Below, in pieces: positions 34,001 through 45,437 of a DNA stretch of 64,000 nt. The position numbers and the translations under genes are program-made. Location: assembly GCA_012976225.1 (NCBI GenBank), contig JAAVVG010000018.1, forward strand, positions 582,882-646,881, read 5' to 3'. Every line of letters starts with the position of its first letter. Positions within the stretch are counted from its first letter, which is position 1. The notes under the pieces were generated by a model. It searched no databases. It had not been told where the DNA came from and saw nothing but the letters and a program-made list of their open reading frames with translations. Origin of the DNA: Golubevia sp. BC0850. Its lineage: Eukaryota > Basidiomycota > Exobasidiomycetes > Golubeviales > Golubeviaceae.

Positions 34001-36727
34001 GTTTCAGGTCTGCTAGAAGAAGTAGAAACGGAAGACTTGGATCTATATCTAAGTCTGTTAACCAAAGTTGCCAAGATTTCCAAAGTCTCTTTCCTAGAGT
34101 GTTGATATCTCAAAGCATGTTTGCTAAGAGCTTCCTCTAAACTGTTGATCATCTGTCCTAGCTGAGTTTCCGATTTCCAGTCTCCACCTTTAGCCTTTAA
34201 ATCCAAAGTTTCCTCGATTCCAGAATCAGGAATACAATACCTGACAATAGCAGATAGAATGTCTTTACCTGATCCTCTGACATTTGGTGCATTTCTAGAA
34301 GCTTCAGATTTAGAACTTAAAGTTAAAGCGAAGATGTCATTCCAGCAAGGTAAAGCGTATTGATCCCAACATGGTTTCCCTTCATCTAAACGTGAATAAG
34401 AGACTAAGGCTTGTTCTAGAGCTTTGAGATAAGATGGAATCAGCTGAACATCAGATGCAGATGGAACTAGAGCTTGAGAACGTAAAGCGGAGAGAGTCGA
34501 TAGAAGAGTTGGACGGGTAATCATTGAAGTTGCGGGAGTACTTGAGGCACTAGCAGCTGAAAGTGGATCGACGCTTGAAAGACTTAGAGTAGGTCTTGAA
34601 CTCTTGAGTAAAGCTTCGAAGACTTCGAATGAAGCTACAGTGAGGAATGGATTTTGAAGACCAGGTAATCTCAAAAGAACTGAACACAGAGATGTGATTG
34701 ACTGAGAATGAAGAAAGAGGGGGAGAAAAAGCCAGATTCGGCGACTAAGTTTCACTAAAGGCCAACAATGAAAGTGAAAACTCACCTCTTTTGGCATAGC
34801 ACCAACTAGAGCCTTTGCGAAACCACAAACCCAAATCCCCGTTGAAGCAGCGCCTTCTCCACCAGCTTGACCCAACTGTCTAAGTCTAGCAGCTTCTTCT
34901 TGACCAGTAGCTTTCCCAGTTTTCCTATCGTAACTCGGTCTTTCCAATTCCTTTGGATCTTTCTCATTTTTACCTTTCTTTCCTTTCTTGTCTTTTTTGG
35001 AAGAAACTCCACCACTTTCGGAAACCGATTCCAAAGTTTTGACAGTCCATTCAGCAGTTCTAGAAACATAGGGATGTAATTTGCCACCTATCATGGTTGG
35101 TAATCCACCTGAGCCATCAGGTAATAAAATCGTCCCTACAATTTCTTGAGCCCTTCTTCTAACTTTTGGTCTCGAATCTGTACAGAGATTTAAAATCGAA
35201 TTCCAACAACCTCTCAATTGAAGTTCTTTTTCTAAAGTTCCAATGTCATTTGAGATTGTGAAGGATTGAAATAAGGATTGAGAAATCGTTAGAACTGAAC
35301 GTAAAAGTGCTGCTTGAGAATCTGTTGAAGTTGAAGTTGTTGGATGAGGGTTTGATAGAACTGATGAGAGAATTGAGAGTAAAGAACTGAGACGAGCTCG
35401 TAGAATCGAAGGTGAAACGTGTGGAGTGACTAGTGAGAGTAGATAGAGGACTGATTGAAGCAGGGAAGGTGAAGCCTGGAGAAAGAAATTGGAAAAGGTA
35501 GAGGTCAGTCTTAATAAGGGTCACCCGTTAACTTCATATGAAAAAGCCTCATTCTTGCTCACATGAAGCAACTCATATGAAGCAATCTCATATCTACTTC
35601 ATGTCAAAATCTTTCAAGAATCGGAAAGATGAAGCAGATATGAGGCTGCTTCATGTTCATATGTCAGCTCAGACCTCTTCATATGAGGCGACATGAAGTA
35701 AGCCTAGAATGAAAAGGTTGAGGTCCGTAATAGTCTACTCGTTGGAACAAAGGAAAGTTTTGAATGAGGCAAAGGCTCAAGACCAAAAGCAAGCCATCTT
35801 GTTCCATTGTTCGACCTTTCACCTTGAAATTCCCATCCTCTCCCTTCATCTTGGTCTTCCTCTCTCATTTTCAAGAGATCAGTCTTTTAAAACTTCATTT
35901 CTTGCAGCCTGAGAGTGAATTCCACGGACCTTCAGCGCTGACTTCTCTTCCATTTCCACGATTTGATCGGCTTTCATCATCATTTCCCTCAAAGAACGAC
36001 TTAGTTCTCTCTTTGTCTCTACTTTGGGTATGCTTTGGACTCATACCTCACTTCATTCGACCTCATATGAACCAAAATTGTCTTCATTTCTCTCCCTTTC
36101 TCTCCATATGAAGTCATGAGGTGACATGAGCTCATATGAAGAGAAACAGGTCAAAGCGCTTCACATGAAGCAGTTCGTGTCTTGCTTCATATCCAGAGAG
36201 GCCAAAAGTACCCAGAAATGAAGTTCATGTGGCACCTCACATGAGTATGAAGCATGAGCGACCCCAAATCCTGTCTTCCTTCCACTTCTACATTCTGCCT
36301 GCCAATGACCCCAACTCCTCAGAGTTCATCAGATCCCCGTTTCTACCAAATTCCAAACAATAGCCAGGCCAAAAGATTTCATCTAATCTTTGTCTCTCCT
36401 TCCCTTCCATTCCTTGCGATTCCAGCTGCATCTCTTTTCTCTTCTCTTCCATCCATCTCTTCACACACTCACATCCGGGGCACCAGCCTTTTGAACCATG
36501 CTGTCCAAAGCCAGAAAGTATTCATTGGGATTAGGGTGACTTTCTTCCTGTGTTGCTGAAGCTGAAGGATTGACTGGATTTTGATCTTTCAAAGTTTCTT
36601 CTATAGCCTTTAAAAGTTGAGCTGGTGCTTTCTGATTCTCCAACTTTGAATTGGTGTGATGTCGAATTTTAGATAGAGTAGCTTGAAGCAATGTACTTGC
36701 ATCACTCGATGAAGTTTGACCACTCAT
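31073..36727 (-). CDS. RRP12: ribosome biogenesis protein RRP12
   Basis: Four exons join in phase: 36727-36473, 35475-34786, 34701-31305 and 31164-31073, giving 1,477 residues. The N-terminus has the Rrp12 signature LSKIRHHTNSKLENQKAPAQ, followed by YLLSLVTPHVSPSILRARLS and RGCWNSILNLCTDSRPKVRR. HEAT-like helical repeats and the NUC173 region occupy the middle. The C-terminal third is acidic and Lys-rich (RKFGFERIEQVTDEENRKLI is the conserved stretch). The end, PLSQVGGKKKGGRSNDVSL, matches the family. Rrp12 acts in the nucleolus and in nuclear export of both ribosomal subunits with Ran. Intron 1 is 997 nt, far longer than others here, and holds two clusters of CATATG motifs. Intron 2 is 84 nt and contains no in-frame stop, so its retention would simply insert 28 residues. 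Intron 3 is 140 nt. Confidence 0.93.
35535..36138 (+). repeat. CATATG / ATGAAGC motif clusters in RRP12 intron 1
   Basis: CATATG occurs at 35535, 35574, 35658, 35680, 36064, 36105 and 36133, mostly as TCATATGAAG or the like, with many related CACATGAAGC and CATGAAG copies between. The two clusters bracket about 380 bp lacking the motif. Confidence 0.8.
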
Positions 36728-37030
36728 TTTGTAGGGAAGAGAATGGAATCCAATGAGTAATGAGGAGATGAGAGAGCTTCAATTTCGATGCAATTCTCAA
36801 TTTTCAAAAATAAAGTTGGGTGCGTTTGCGTCTTTTGGCGCTGAAGCGGATTGCTCGCGTCAGAATAGCGTCTGAGTGGGGCTGAGGTGACCTTGTTACT
36901 CGAATCTTGCCTTCCCTCCTGACTTGTACATTCTCATCTCTTTTAATTCCATTTGAATTTCTAAACCTCAATCAACTCAATCCTACCCTACCCTTCAATC
37001 AGTTCACTTACCTCTCTCCGTTGTCTAAAC
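36728..37030. promoter_or_regulatory. bidirectional promoter region RRP12 / 37031 gene
   Basis: 303 bp lie between the two divergent ATGs. No clear TATA box. The pyrimidine-rich stretch before 37031 is typical of a leader. Shared regulation is inferred from position only. Confidence 0.5.
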
Positions 37031-39324
37031 ATGTCTGATGCTCACTTCTCCTTCTTCAGAAGATTAGGACCACCCGATCATTTATTCAATCATTCCTCAA
37101 CAACTTCAACTTCAACTTCAACTGGTTTAAGGTTTTACTTATCACCTGCTGAAGCTCAAACTCAATTTTCAACTTCCAATTCCAATTCCGAAGGTCTTGA
37201 TCCTTTCCCACCTTCAACTCTAGATAGAGATAGACCGAATCAACCGCCAACTACTTTAGACGATCAGGTGGATCCTCATACAGAATTCAATGGAGATCAG
37301 CAAGAAGTGGAAGTAGGTCTTAGGTTGGGCGAGAGAGAATGTGAGTACTAAGAGAGAGAGGGCGACGGAGAGGGAGATGGGCATAGAGAGAGCTCTGTGT
37401 TTGAGAAGGAAATCAGGTGGGTTTCAGCAGTTCAATTCCCATTGATGATGCCATGTTTGAGAGTGGAGAAGTCTTTAGCATCCAAGACTTTGGATATAGA
37501 GTAGCTCAGATCATTGACAATCTAAGGCAACAGAGGGAGGGGAGGGACAGTAAAGAATCATTGGCAAGGCAGCATCTCCCTCGACTTCCAAGACAGGCTT
37601 TGCTTCTTTCGGCAGTAGAATATCTCTGAAATGATTGAACTAACGGTAACTACTGAAGAAACGACCCAAATCAACCTGAGAGATCGGACTGGGAGCTAGA
37701 TCCAGGTTGCTGCTCGATGTGGCTATTCTGGAAGACCTAGTTGGTCTGGGTTCTACAGAGCTCAAGGGGAGCATCACGGGAGTCGCAGACTGGAAACATT
37801 GAGAGAGGCTTTTCTCTCACATCTCAAGTCTGAGACTCAGCAAAGAGCTGCGTCGGCCAGGCTCCATCAACTTCTAGGTGTTGTTCTATCGAACACCTCC
37901 TTTCTTTCCCTTGGTCGCCGCCTCTCAAGATCCGAGTCAAAACTCACATCTCTGTTGACTATTCACTCGGATTTTCTTCGCGTGCTCAATTCCTGTCGAC
38001 CGCTCTCGAACGTGTCTGAAACTAACCCCATCTCAACCCATCTCCTCCCTCTCCCATTCTCTCAGCAATCGCCGTACCTTGGCATCTTCTCCCACCCTAT
38101 CAATCCGACGATCTAGACATTCTACCTTCAGAATCACATTCCTCCTATCCTTACGGTCCACCTTTCCCTCACTCCTCCTTACCACCCTATTCCACCTTTC
38201 CAAAATTCCCAACTTCAACCATTTCCCAATCTTCAAATTCCCAACCTCAAAAATCAGGAAAGACGAAACTAGGGCCTGGAGCTTCTTCCTCGTCGAATCA
38301 AACCAGTCTGTCAAAGACGCGAGAATCTTTATCTCGAAATCTAGAGGAGGTACCAATCTCGCTCAAATCGCATGAGGTGAATGTGATTTTAAGACCGACA
38401 AATTATCCTTTCAAGAGAATTGGACCCGGAAAACATGGCAGAAGAAATCCTACCACTTTTTTTAATAGATTCGAAGGTGGAGATGGGAATTTTATTACTC
38501 AAGTTGAAATTTTTGGAGATCTTGGATTTGAAGAGATCTTACCTAAAGGGAAAGAAAGAGATCCGCTGGACTTGTTCAATAGATCTAATACCGAGAGAAA
38601 TGGTCTCTTATTTGGTGGCGGTGGAAAAGGTGGAATCCCTTCTGAAAGGTTTTCAGAAGGAAGAAATGAGAAAGCTTCTGAATTGGGAGGTTTAGGAGAT
38701 TTGTTGGAAAAGGAATTCAATGAATTAGGGTTACCTTTTTATTCTGGAGTCAATACTGATAGCAGACACGATGGGCTGACCGGTAGAATCTCTTTTCCTG
38801 AAGGTTATGCTTATGGAAATTTAGAGACAACTTCTGGTTCTGGATCTGGTGGAATTCATTTTTCCATTATCGAAGGTTCAAGCCAAAGAGCGGAAGAAAA
38901 TCATAGAATTGAACAAACTCAATCGAATGGGAATTCTACAACCATTCAACCTTCGAACCATCAGATTCCTCCAGATTATTTAACCTTTCCTTTGGCTCAT
39001 CAACTGGAGATTGCTATTGGGTTGGATCGAGCTGAAAGAATTTGGGCTACTCAGAAAAGAAAGGAAAGGTTGGAAGAATTGTTGAGGAGTAAGAAGAAGG
39101 AAAGCTGGGGAATGAGTGAGGAGGAGGAATATCAAAGAGACTTTTGGAGACAGTTTGCAAATGGAATGGATGGAATCGATGAAAGATTACCGAAAGGTGG
39201 GAACTTTTTGGAAGTGAATCAAGATGGCGGAAGGAAAGTTAGAGGATTGAAAGAGGGAACTGAGAAAGGAAAAGGGAAGAATGGGGTTGGAAGGAGGAAA
39301 GGTGGGATTCAGTGGGGGAGTTGA
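37031..39324 (+). CDS. unrecognised fungal protein
   Basis: Best model has four exons, 37031-37312, 37417-37614, 37706-37877 and 38066-39324, for 636 residues. The last three junctions are in phase and read smoothly (ALLLSA|VAARCGYSGRPSW; LHQLL|AIAVPWHLLPPYQ). The end of exon 1 (GTAGGT donor) is the least certain. Visible parts are an N-terminal Ser/Thr-rich stretch after FSFFRRLGPPDHLF, an ordered helical region (MFESGEVFSIQDFGYRVAQI; RRLETLREAFLSHLKSETQQ), a Ser/Pro-rich linker, and NVILRPTNYPFKRIGPGKHG. The C-terminal half is Gly/Glu-rich with helical segments (HQLEIAIGLDRAERIWATQK) and a basic end. I do not recognise a family. Divergent orientation with RRP12 hints at co-expression with ribosome biogenesis, but this is weak. 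Confidence 0.6.
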
Positions 39325-39630
39325 AGATGGTTGAGGCGTTGAGGTCCCAAGGGTCGATGGAGTGCGCTCACCTCTTTCTCTCTCTTAAATCGTAATTATA
39401 TCTTGTAGTTCTATTCATCATTTTTTCGAGAGTCTTTTGAATCTGGCTTCCCTGTTTCAAGTGTGATACCTCAGAACATGCATTCATTCAGCCAACCCAA
39501 TCGGAGAAAGCTGCGAAAGGCCAGCTGATTGAAACAGACACCCTAGATCAGAGCCAGTCAAGAGAGCAAAGTGGTATCGTGAAACATCCTGGAAATACAA
39601 ATACAATCCAAACCCAACTCATCCCTCCCT
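39325..39630. other. convergent 3' spacer
   Basis: 306 bp between the stop codons of the 37031 gene and the minus-strand gene ending at 39631. Nothing else is seen. Confidence 0.4.
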
Positions 39631-41007
39631 TCAAAGAAAAAACCCCTTCTTCAACTCAACCTCCTTCCTCCCATTTCCTCTCTCTTTTTCCTTATTTTGC
39701 TTCAATGTCAAAACCTCATCGGCCTTCTTATGGTTTTCAAGTAAAGTCTCCTGAGTTTCCAAAGCTCTTGAAAGGACCAAAGCTTGAGAAGCTTCTGGTA
39801 GAAGTAGGGATTCTAGATGAGCCTGATGATGTTCCATTTTCATTTGGGGAGAGAGAGAGAAGGGAGGGGGGGGGGGAAGAGAGAGCAAGAGAGCTGGATG
39901 AGTTAGACCGAAGATGTCTGCAACTCCTCAAGACTTGGCTATCGCAAAAAAATCATACACACCACATCTCCATGATATTCGTGTTCCCCCGGCTCTCCAT
40001 CTTCTTCCAACGAATAATTAGATCTCCAACTTCTCATGGCACCATTCAAACCTCTTTCTCCGGCCACTCCTACCTCAGAACTTGTAGTTGTACTCGAAGT
40101 TGAAGTGAGTGGAATCGAAACAGCTCCCCCACCTACAATCCCACTAGTAGGAGGAATCAAGCATTTCTCAAGGACCGAATCCAATTTGGATAGAGTCTTG
40201 AATAGAGTAGATTTTAGATCTTGAGCTTGAGAGGGCTTTAAGGGGTTTTTGAGGAGGATAGATCTGGGTGGGTGGGGAGAGATAAGAGAAGGGATGGGTG
40301 GGTTAGGAGGAGGTCGAAAATCTCACATTCTTGGGCTTGACAGATCGTGTCTCTCTTTTTTCCAAAACCAAGAACCTTTTCACAGGTCCTTCGGATAACC
40401 CGATTAGTCTCCCCGCCCTTCTATCTCTTGCTCTCCCATCAAATGGAATCCTGATGAAACCTACTCACCTAGCAGTTTCCCAAACGATTCCACCTTCGCC
40501 AATCAAATTGTCTCTCTCTTCAACTGTCATTCTTCTCCACTTCTTCAGTCTCTGGGTCTCAGAAGGCATCTTGAGCTTCCGTTTGTTTCCCTTTGAATTT
40601 CCTTTTGGGTTGGATTCATCACTGTCATCTGAATCGTCATCTTCTGATGATGATAGGTCTAAGTCCTGGTCTCGGTCTGATTCTGATTCTGATTGAGTTG
40701 GAGATGCAAGTCTGGAGATGTTTGGGTTGGAATGAGGTTTGGATTTGGATTTAAGTCTGTTGTTGTTTGAAGATGGAGTTGCGTCTTCTTCTTGATCTGA
40801 TTCATCTTCTTGCTCTTCTTCTTCTTGATCATCGTAATCATCTTGATCTGATTCAGACTCAACTTGATTGTCTACGTAGCTACTTGCTTTCTGTTTTCCT
40901 TTTCCTTTACTTGGAGAACTTGAACTCGTTGCTGTGGCTGCAGCTGCAGCTGTACGCGGTTTAGGTCGAGTGGAACTGGAACTGGAACTGGATTTCTGTG
41001 GTGGCAT
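39631..41007 (-). CDS. possible CENP-Q/Okp1-like kinetochore protein
   Basis: Exons 41007-40469, 40263-39963 and 39822-39631 join in phase to give 343 residues. A 30-nt extra exon near 39930 (reading PSLEELQTSS) is also possible. The N-terminal half is disordered: Ser/Ala-rich, then acidic (SDQDDYDDQEEEEQEDESDQ). The C-terminal half is helical: RLKKWRRMTVEERDNLIGEG, DLKSTLFKTLSKLDSVLEKC, LIPP, then HLESLLLPEASQALVLSRAL and ETQETLLENHKKADEVL. The order of a basic helix, an L-E-x-x-L-x-P-P turn and a final L-P-E-x-x-x-x-x-x-L-x-x-x-L-E-x-x-E-x-L-L-E coiled coil is the general pattern of CENP-Q/Fta7/Okp1. This is pattern recognition only. An unrelated coiled-coil protein is the main alternative. 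The intron after exon 2 contains an 11-G run on the plus strand. Confidence 0.45.
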
Positions 41008-41202
41008 GATCAATAATGAAAATGAATTTGGTGGATTAGATGAGAAGAGAAGAAGAGAAGACAGCGAGGTGTGGATGGGGAAAGAAGAGACAGATGAATA
41101 ATGAATCTCATCTTCGACACCAACACCAATCACCAACCAAGGTCACATTCATTCCAACCTTCAATTCTACTTCTAGTCTTACATTAGATTCGCATATCTC
41201 AG
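41008..41202. promoter_or_regulatory. short divergent promoter
   Basis: Only 195 bp separate the ATGs of the two divergent genes at 41007 (minus) and 41203 (plus), so the promoters must overlap. No recognised site stands out. Confidence 0.5.
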
Positions 41203-43403
41203 ATGTCAGGCCTTCCACCTCAATCAAATCACCCACCAGAAGCATCGGGATCAGGATCAGGATCAGGTGCAGCAGTTGCAGCAGGTGCAACCTCAACTCA
41301 CAAATTTCAGGAAAGGAGGCAGCAGAGAATGAGAGGAGCTGGGTGAGTCGATTCGAAAGTAATCTTCAGAGACTGATGGGTATAAATCAGACTGGACAGA
41401 ATTGAAACAGGATGGGAGGAGCAGGATTGAATTGAAAGTTAGAAGCAGATGCGAAAGAGAGATGATAAGATCTATGGGGAAGAGAAGTGAAGAAACCTCT
41501 AAGCGAGTCAGTCAATGAATAGGTCTATTCTGTATTCGATGAGATGTCTAACTGGGAGAGAGAGGTAGAACTAGGTGGGAGGGGAGCTGAGGAGAGGGAT
41601 GGTAAAACCAGGCTCTCCTCTTTCCCACTCTCTGTCACCTATTCGTCCTCTCTTCACTGCTTTCGAGCAACTCATTGGGTTCGGGTCTTCCATTTTATTC
41701 ATTCTATTCCGTCAGATCCTAGGAAAGAGATTGTAATCGCGTCGGTTCAGACGCGTTCATCGTTTGGACCTAGAGTAACTGATTGAGGGGATGAGGCTTT
41801 TCTTTCTAGAAAGGTGTATTGAACTTCTGTTCCCATTCGATCAAATAATCCGTCTTGAGAGATCTATCTTTCATCTCAGTCTCGAGACATAATATTCCAA
41901 AGGCCTCTGTACTAACCCTATCTCTCTTCTTTCCTCTACAGTACTCAACAACCAGTAGCTCGAACCTTCTCTTTCAATGCGATTGGAGCTTCTACAACTT
42001 CCAAACTTTCTACGTTCTCAAAAGTTCCCATTTCAAAACCAGCCCCTATCGCCTCAACTTCAAACATCACTTCTCAACCCAATCCGGCTCCTTCTTCATC
42101 TCGTAGAAATTCCTCGGTCACCTTAGCTCGTCCTTCTTGGGGCGGGAAAGTTGGTTCTGGGATTCTATCATCTTCACCTCCAAATCAAGATGACGTAGAA
42201 GGAGTTGGGGATGAAAGTCAAAGTTCAAGTGGAAATGGAAATGGAAGCGGGTTAGGAAGAAGTATGAGACCAGCTCCAATCCAATCAAAACCAACTATTA
42301 GATCTGCAATTGAAGAAAGTGGAATTAATGCTCAAGATCAAACTAAGACTAAATCTACTCTGAAAGCTCCTTCAAAGGTTGCTTCATCCAAACCAGTCTC
42401 ATCTTCAACCATCAAGAAACAATCGATTCCTAATCCTTTGAGAAGTGCAATGAGAGGTGGAAGAGCTTCTCATGCTGGTGGTTCCTCTCAGGTTGCATCT
42501 TCCTCTCCTACGAGAGTTGGTGGGAAGAGGAGAGTGGATGATGCTCCTGGTAACTCTACCTTGCCTTTAGAACAACAACAACAGCCGACCAGGAAGAAAG
42601 CTAGGATCTCAGACGTTTTTCAAAGGAAGGAGATTTCGGATTATGGATCTGATGAGGAGATGGGGATGGGGATGGGAGCGGAAGATCAAGAGAATGGAGA
42701 AGAGGAGAGGACTGTGAGGAAAGAGGATAAGGGAAAAGGAAAGGAGAAGGCTAGGACTTTGGGGGCTAAGGGGGTTGAGAAGGAAAACAGCAAAAAGGTT
42801 AAATCTACTACTGCTACTAATTCTGCTTCAACTTCAAAGAATCCAAAGAAAAGTACTACTCCAGCTAAGAAGAAAGTTTCTCCAACGAAGGGCATAGATA
42901 AACCTAAGGAAAAGAAATACAAGAGTAGTCTCCAATCTAAGTTGACTTCTTTCGTCAAAGACAAGCTCGGAGGGAAATCTAAAGTTTCAGTTCAGAAACA
43001 GGCTTCTACTTCCAAAAAGACTGTAGAAGCTGATGATGGAGACGCAGATGACACTGTTCAATCTTTATCTTCTTTCAGAAATGGAAGGAATCAGACAAGT
43101 TTAAGCGAGATGAGGAAAGGAATTTCTGAAAACCAGAGAAAAGGAATGCTGAAAAGATTGAAGAGAGTCATCAGTTTGGGGTTGGAAAGGGGTGAGGAGG
43201 AGAATCAAGATGATGAGGATCAGGAAGAAAGTCAAAGTGGAAAAGTTTGGATCTCAAAAGATGAAAAGAAAATGAAAAGAAAACTCAATGATGCGGATGT
43301 GATTTGGAGTGTTTTGGAGAAAGGATTGAAAGAAGCTGGGTGAGTTTTTATTTGTTGTTCTCTCCGCTTCACCTCCTTCTTTAATCATCTGACTGGATAC
43401 CTT

Positions 43404-43470
<67 letters not shown>

Positions 43471-43747
43471 ATCCGCAACTCCAATTGCTTCAAACCTTCA
43501 ATTCCTAAGATCCCTCCGTCATTCCTTACATTCAAAATTCATTTCCCTTTCTTCTTTGGCTACAACTCGTTCTTCACTGATTAACCAGTTGAAGAAAGCT
43601 AGGAGATTGAAAAGGGAAAGAAGAAAGAAGGTTTGGAAAGTTAGAGAGGAAGTTTTGGGATTCGAGAGGAAAAGAGAGGAAGAAAAGAGAGAAGAAGCAG
43701 AGAGGAAGGGGAGAGAGGAGGTGAGTAGTCAGCAAAAGTGGAAATGA
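41203..43747 (+). CDS. possible CENP-U/Ame1-like protein
   Basis: Exons 41203-41342, 41942-43339 and 43471-43747 join in phase (GAG|TQQPVAR; KEAG|SATPIAS) to give 604 residues. The final stop is at 43745-43747, though a GTGAGT at 43720 could instead begin another intron. The long N-terminal region is Ser/Lys-rich and disordered, with many Pro/Ser-Lys stretches. The C-terminal 100 residues are helical: DADVIWSVLEKGLKEAG, LQFLRSLRHSLHSKFISLSS, LINQLKKARRLKRERRKKVW and KVREEVLGFERKREE. A C-terminal basic coiled coil after a V-x-x-x-L-E helix resembles fungal CENP-U (Ame1/Mis17), the obligate partner of CENP-Q. The divergent neighbour is the CENP-Q-like candidate. This is suggestive, not established. 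Intron 1 is 599 nt and intron 2 carries a (TC)29 repeat directly at its acceptor. Confidence 0.5.
43411..43468 (+). repeat. (TC)29 microsatellite abutting a splice acceptor
   Basis: 58 nt of perfect TC dinucleotide followed immediately by AG at 43469-43470, the acceptor of intron 2 of the CENP-U-like candidate gene. Confidence 0.92.
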
Positions 43748-44350
43748 GATTGTGAAGCCCCTTGCTCATCATTTTACTTTTGATCTATCCTTTATCAGAA
43801 CATCGTTTTTGCGAATTTGTTTCTTGAAGGCCTGGAGGAGGGATCAAGGGAATGGGCTTAGATGAATGTCAAAAGGGAAGCAACACTCCAAGTCTTATAT
43901 ACTCTTGCTTGCTTTGTACTGACTGTACTATATATGAAGTGCTTGATTGCTGTTATCTGTCAGTTGAAACAATTTTTATAATTCTGGGGTTGTCTTTGCA
44001 AGATTCAACTCCAAGGAGAAGGCAAAGAGAAAAGGCCACAATCTCTTCCCACCCGTCAAAGAAACGCAAGGCGGATGATTCCAGCTCTCTCAACTCCCAG
44101 CTCCTTGTCCTCTAACAAACGTTCAAGATCCTCTACCCTCTCTGGTAATCACTCGGTAGCTGTCCTTACAGTATCCCTTTCTTGTGTTGCTGTTCTTGCT
44201 GTAGATGTTTAGTATAGACACAAGAAAGAACTAGAGAAAAAAAAAATGAGGAAGAACAAAGAACCAAGGCAAAAGGAAGAGAAGACTTGGGAACATTGAT
44301 GGGACAGGAGGTGGGATGGACACGCACATTCCTTTTTTTCTCTTTTAAAT
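43748..44350. other. region without a supported gene
   Basis: A short plus-strand frame at 43852-44115 ends in a basic Ser/Lys-rich peptide but shows no domain. It may be 3' flank or an additional terminal exon of the preceding gene. Confidence 0.35.
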
Positions 44351-45437
44351 CGAAGCAATTGCATTCCCGAGACTCAAAAATAAAGTATCAAAGTTACAGG
44401 AAAACAACCATTGAAGAATTGAATATGAATAGGATAGTCTGGGAAGTAAAAGATGCGAGAAGCATCATTGAAAAAGGAAAAATAAAAGAAAAGGGAGAAA
44501 TCGAAGATAGAATAAATAAGTGGGGACAAGAAGAGAAAAAAGAACGCAATAGAAATAAGAGAAAACAACGAAAACAAAATTTACAATTGACAAAATAAAC
44601 ACGAGAAAAGAAAAGAGACAAGGAACTAAATTTGGTTAAACTTTTACGAGATTGGATAGGTTATGATTCAAAGATGAGATGGATGGTTGGATGATCAGAT
44701 CATTTTGACGACCGAAGCAGTTGCATTCCTGAGAAAAAGAAATTAGGGCTCAAGCGCAGAAGTGCAGGTAGACATGAACAGCTTTTGAGAGACCCAAAGA
44801 TAGTGTCAGCAAATGGAGGCCCAAGCATCCATACTCGAACCAGTTACTCGCTGAAGTGTGTGCAGTGAACAAGGACAAAAAGGAGGCAAAAGAAAGCGCT
44901 CCCATGTGGGCTTGAACCACAGACCTTGTGATTTGTAGACTGTATTACAGTCAAGATTTGTGCTTTTAACAGTCACACGCTCTGCCAGCTGAGCTATAGG
45001 AGCCAACTGGAAGTGTCTAGCTATGACAAAAGTGAAATATTGGAAACCTCAAACAAACATATGATTCGGCATTTCATCAACCCAAGCTCAAAAAAAAAAA
45101 ACCTACTCTAAACTCCTCCATCTGACCCCAAATCCTTAAAAAACAAGTTCAAAACCTTTTACCAACACGCCAAGCTACTCTGCTATATCTAGCGGAGGAG
45201 CGCGTGCACCCACCCCTCAAATATCCACTACCTCGAGGTATCACCCATCGAGCTCCTCTCGCCTTTCGTTTCATCTCCCAACTCCCAGAAAATACGCACG
45301 ACTTACCCCAGAAGATCCACCAATCATCCAACAACCTGGTAAACAACATTGTTGGGAAGGAGGGAATCAATGTCAAGTTAGATCTCAAGTCATCCACTGG
45401 ACCTCTCATTCTAGTTCCAGATCCAACCCTCAACCAC
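44351..45437 (+). repeat. 1,087-bp segmental duplication, copy 1
   Basis: Matches 62778-63864 in direct orientation with an offset of 18,427 bp, with no difference found in the parts compared. It includes a tRNA-Asn gene and the first part of a LINE ORF1 frame. On the left both copies start at CGAAGCAATTGCATTCC. On the right they end at CAACCAC. Confidence 0.85.
44897..45003 (-). tRNA. tRNA-Asn (GTT) with intron, copy 1
   Basis: The cloverleaf is readable on the minus strand. The acceptor stem is GCTCCTA/TGGGAGC and the D-arm is GCTC...GAGC after TA. The anticodon stem is TGTGA/TCACA with loop CTGTTA+A. The T-arm is TGTGG-TTCAAGC-CCACA. The anticodon is GTT. An intron of about 34 nt (44933-44966) sits one base 3' of the anticodon, the canonical eukaryotic position. 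Box A and box B sequences are intact, so RNA polymerase III transcription is plausible. Confidence 0.9.

Noticed and set aside
36473-36727. A separate small minus-strand gene next to RRP12
   Set aside because: Its sequence is the conserved Rrp12 N-terminus and it joins in phase to the exon at 35475, so it is RRP12 exon 1.
40465-41136. A histone-chaperone or chromatin remodeller assignment for the acidic Ser-rich N-terminus at 41 kb
   Set aside because: Acidic low-complexity sequence alone is not diagnostic. The helical C-terminal exons give better, though still tentative, clues.
44806-45006. Protein-coding frame on the minus strand over the tRNA
   Set aside because: It is the translation of the tRNA-Asn gene and its flank, and its identity in both copies reflects the duplication.
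44351-45437. A tRNA-derived SINE family
   Set aside because: The tRNA is complete with its intron, the unit is over 1 kb, and only two full copies are seen, in a block that also includes LINE coding sequence. This fits a segmental duplication better.
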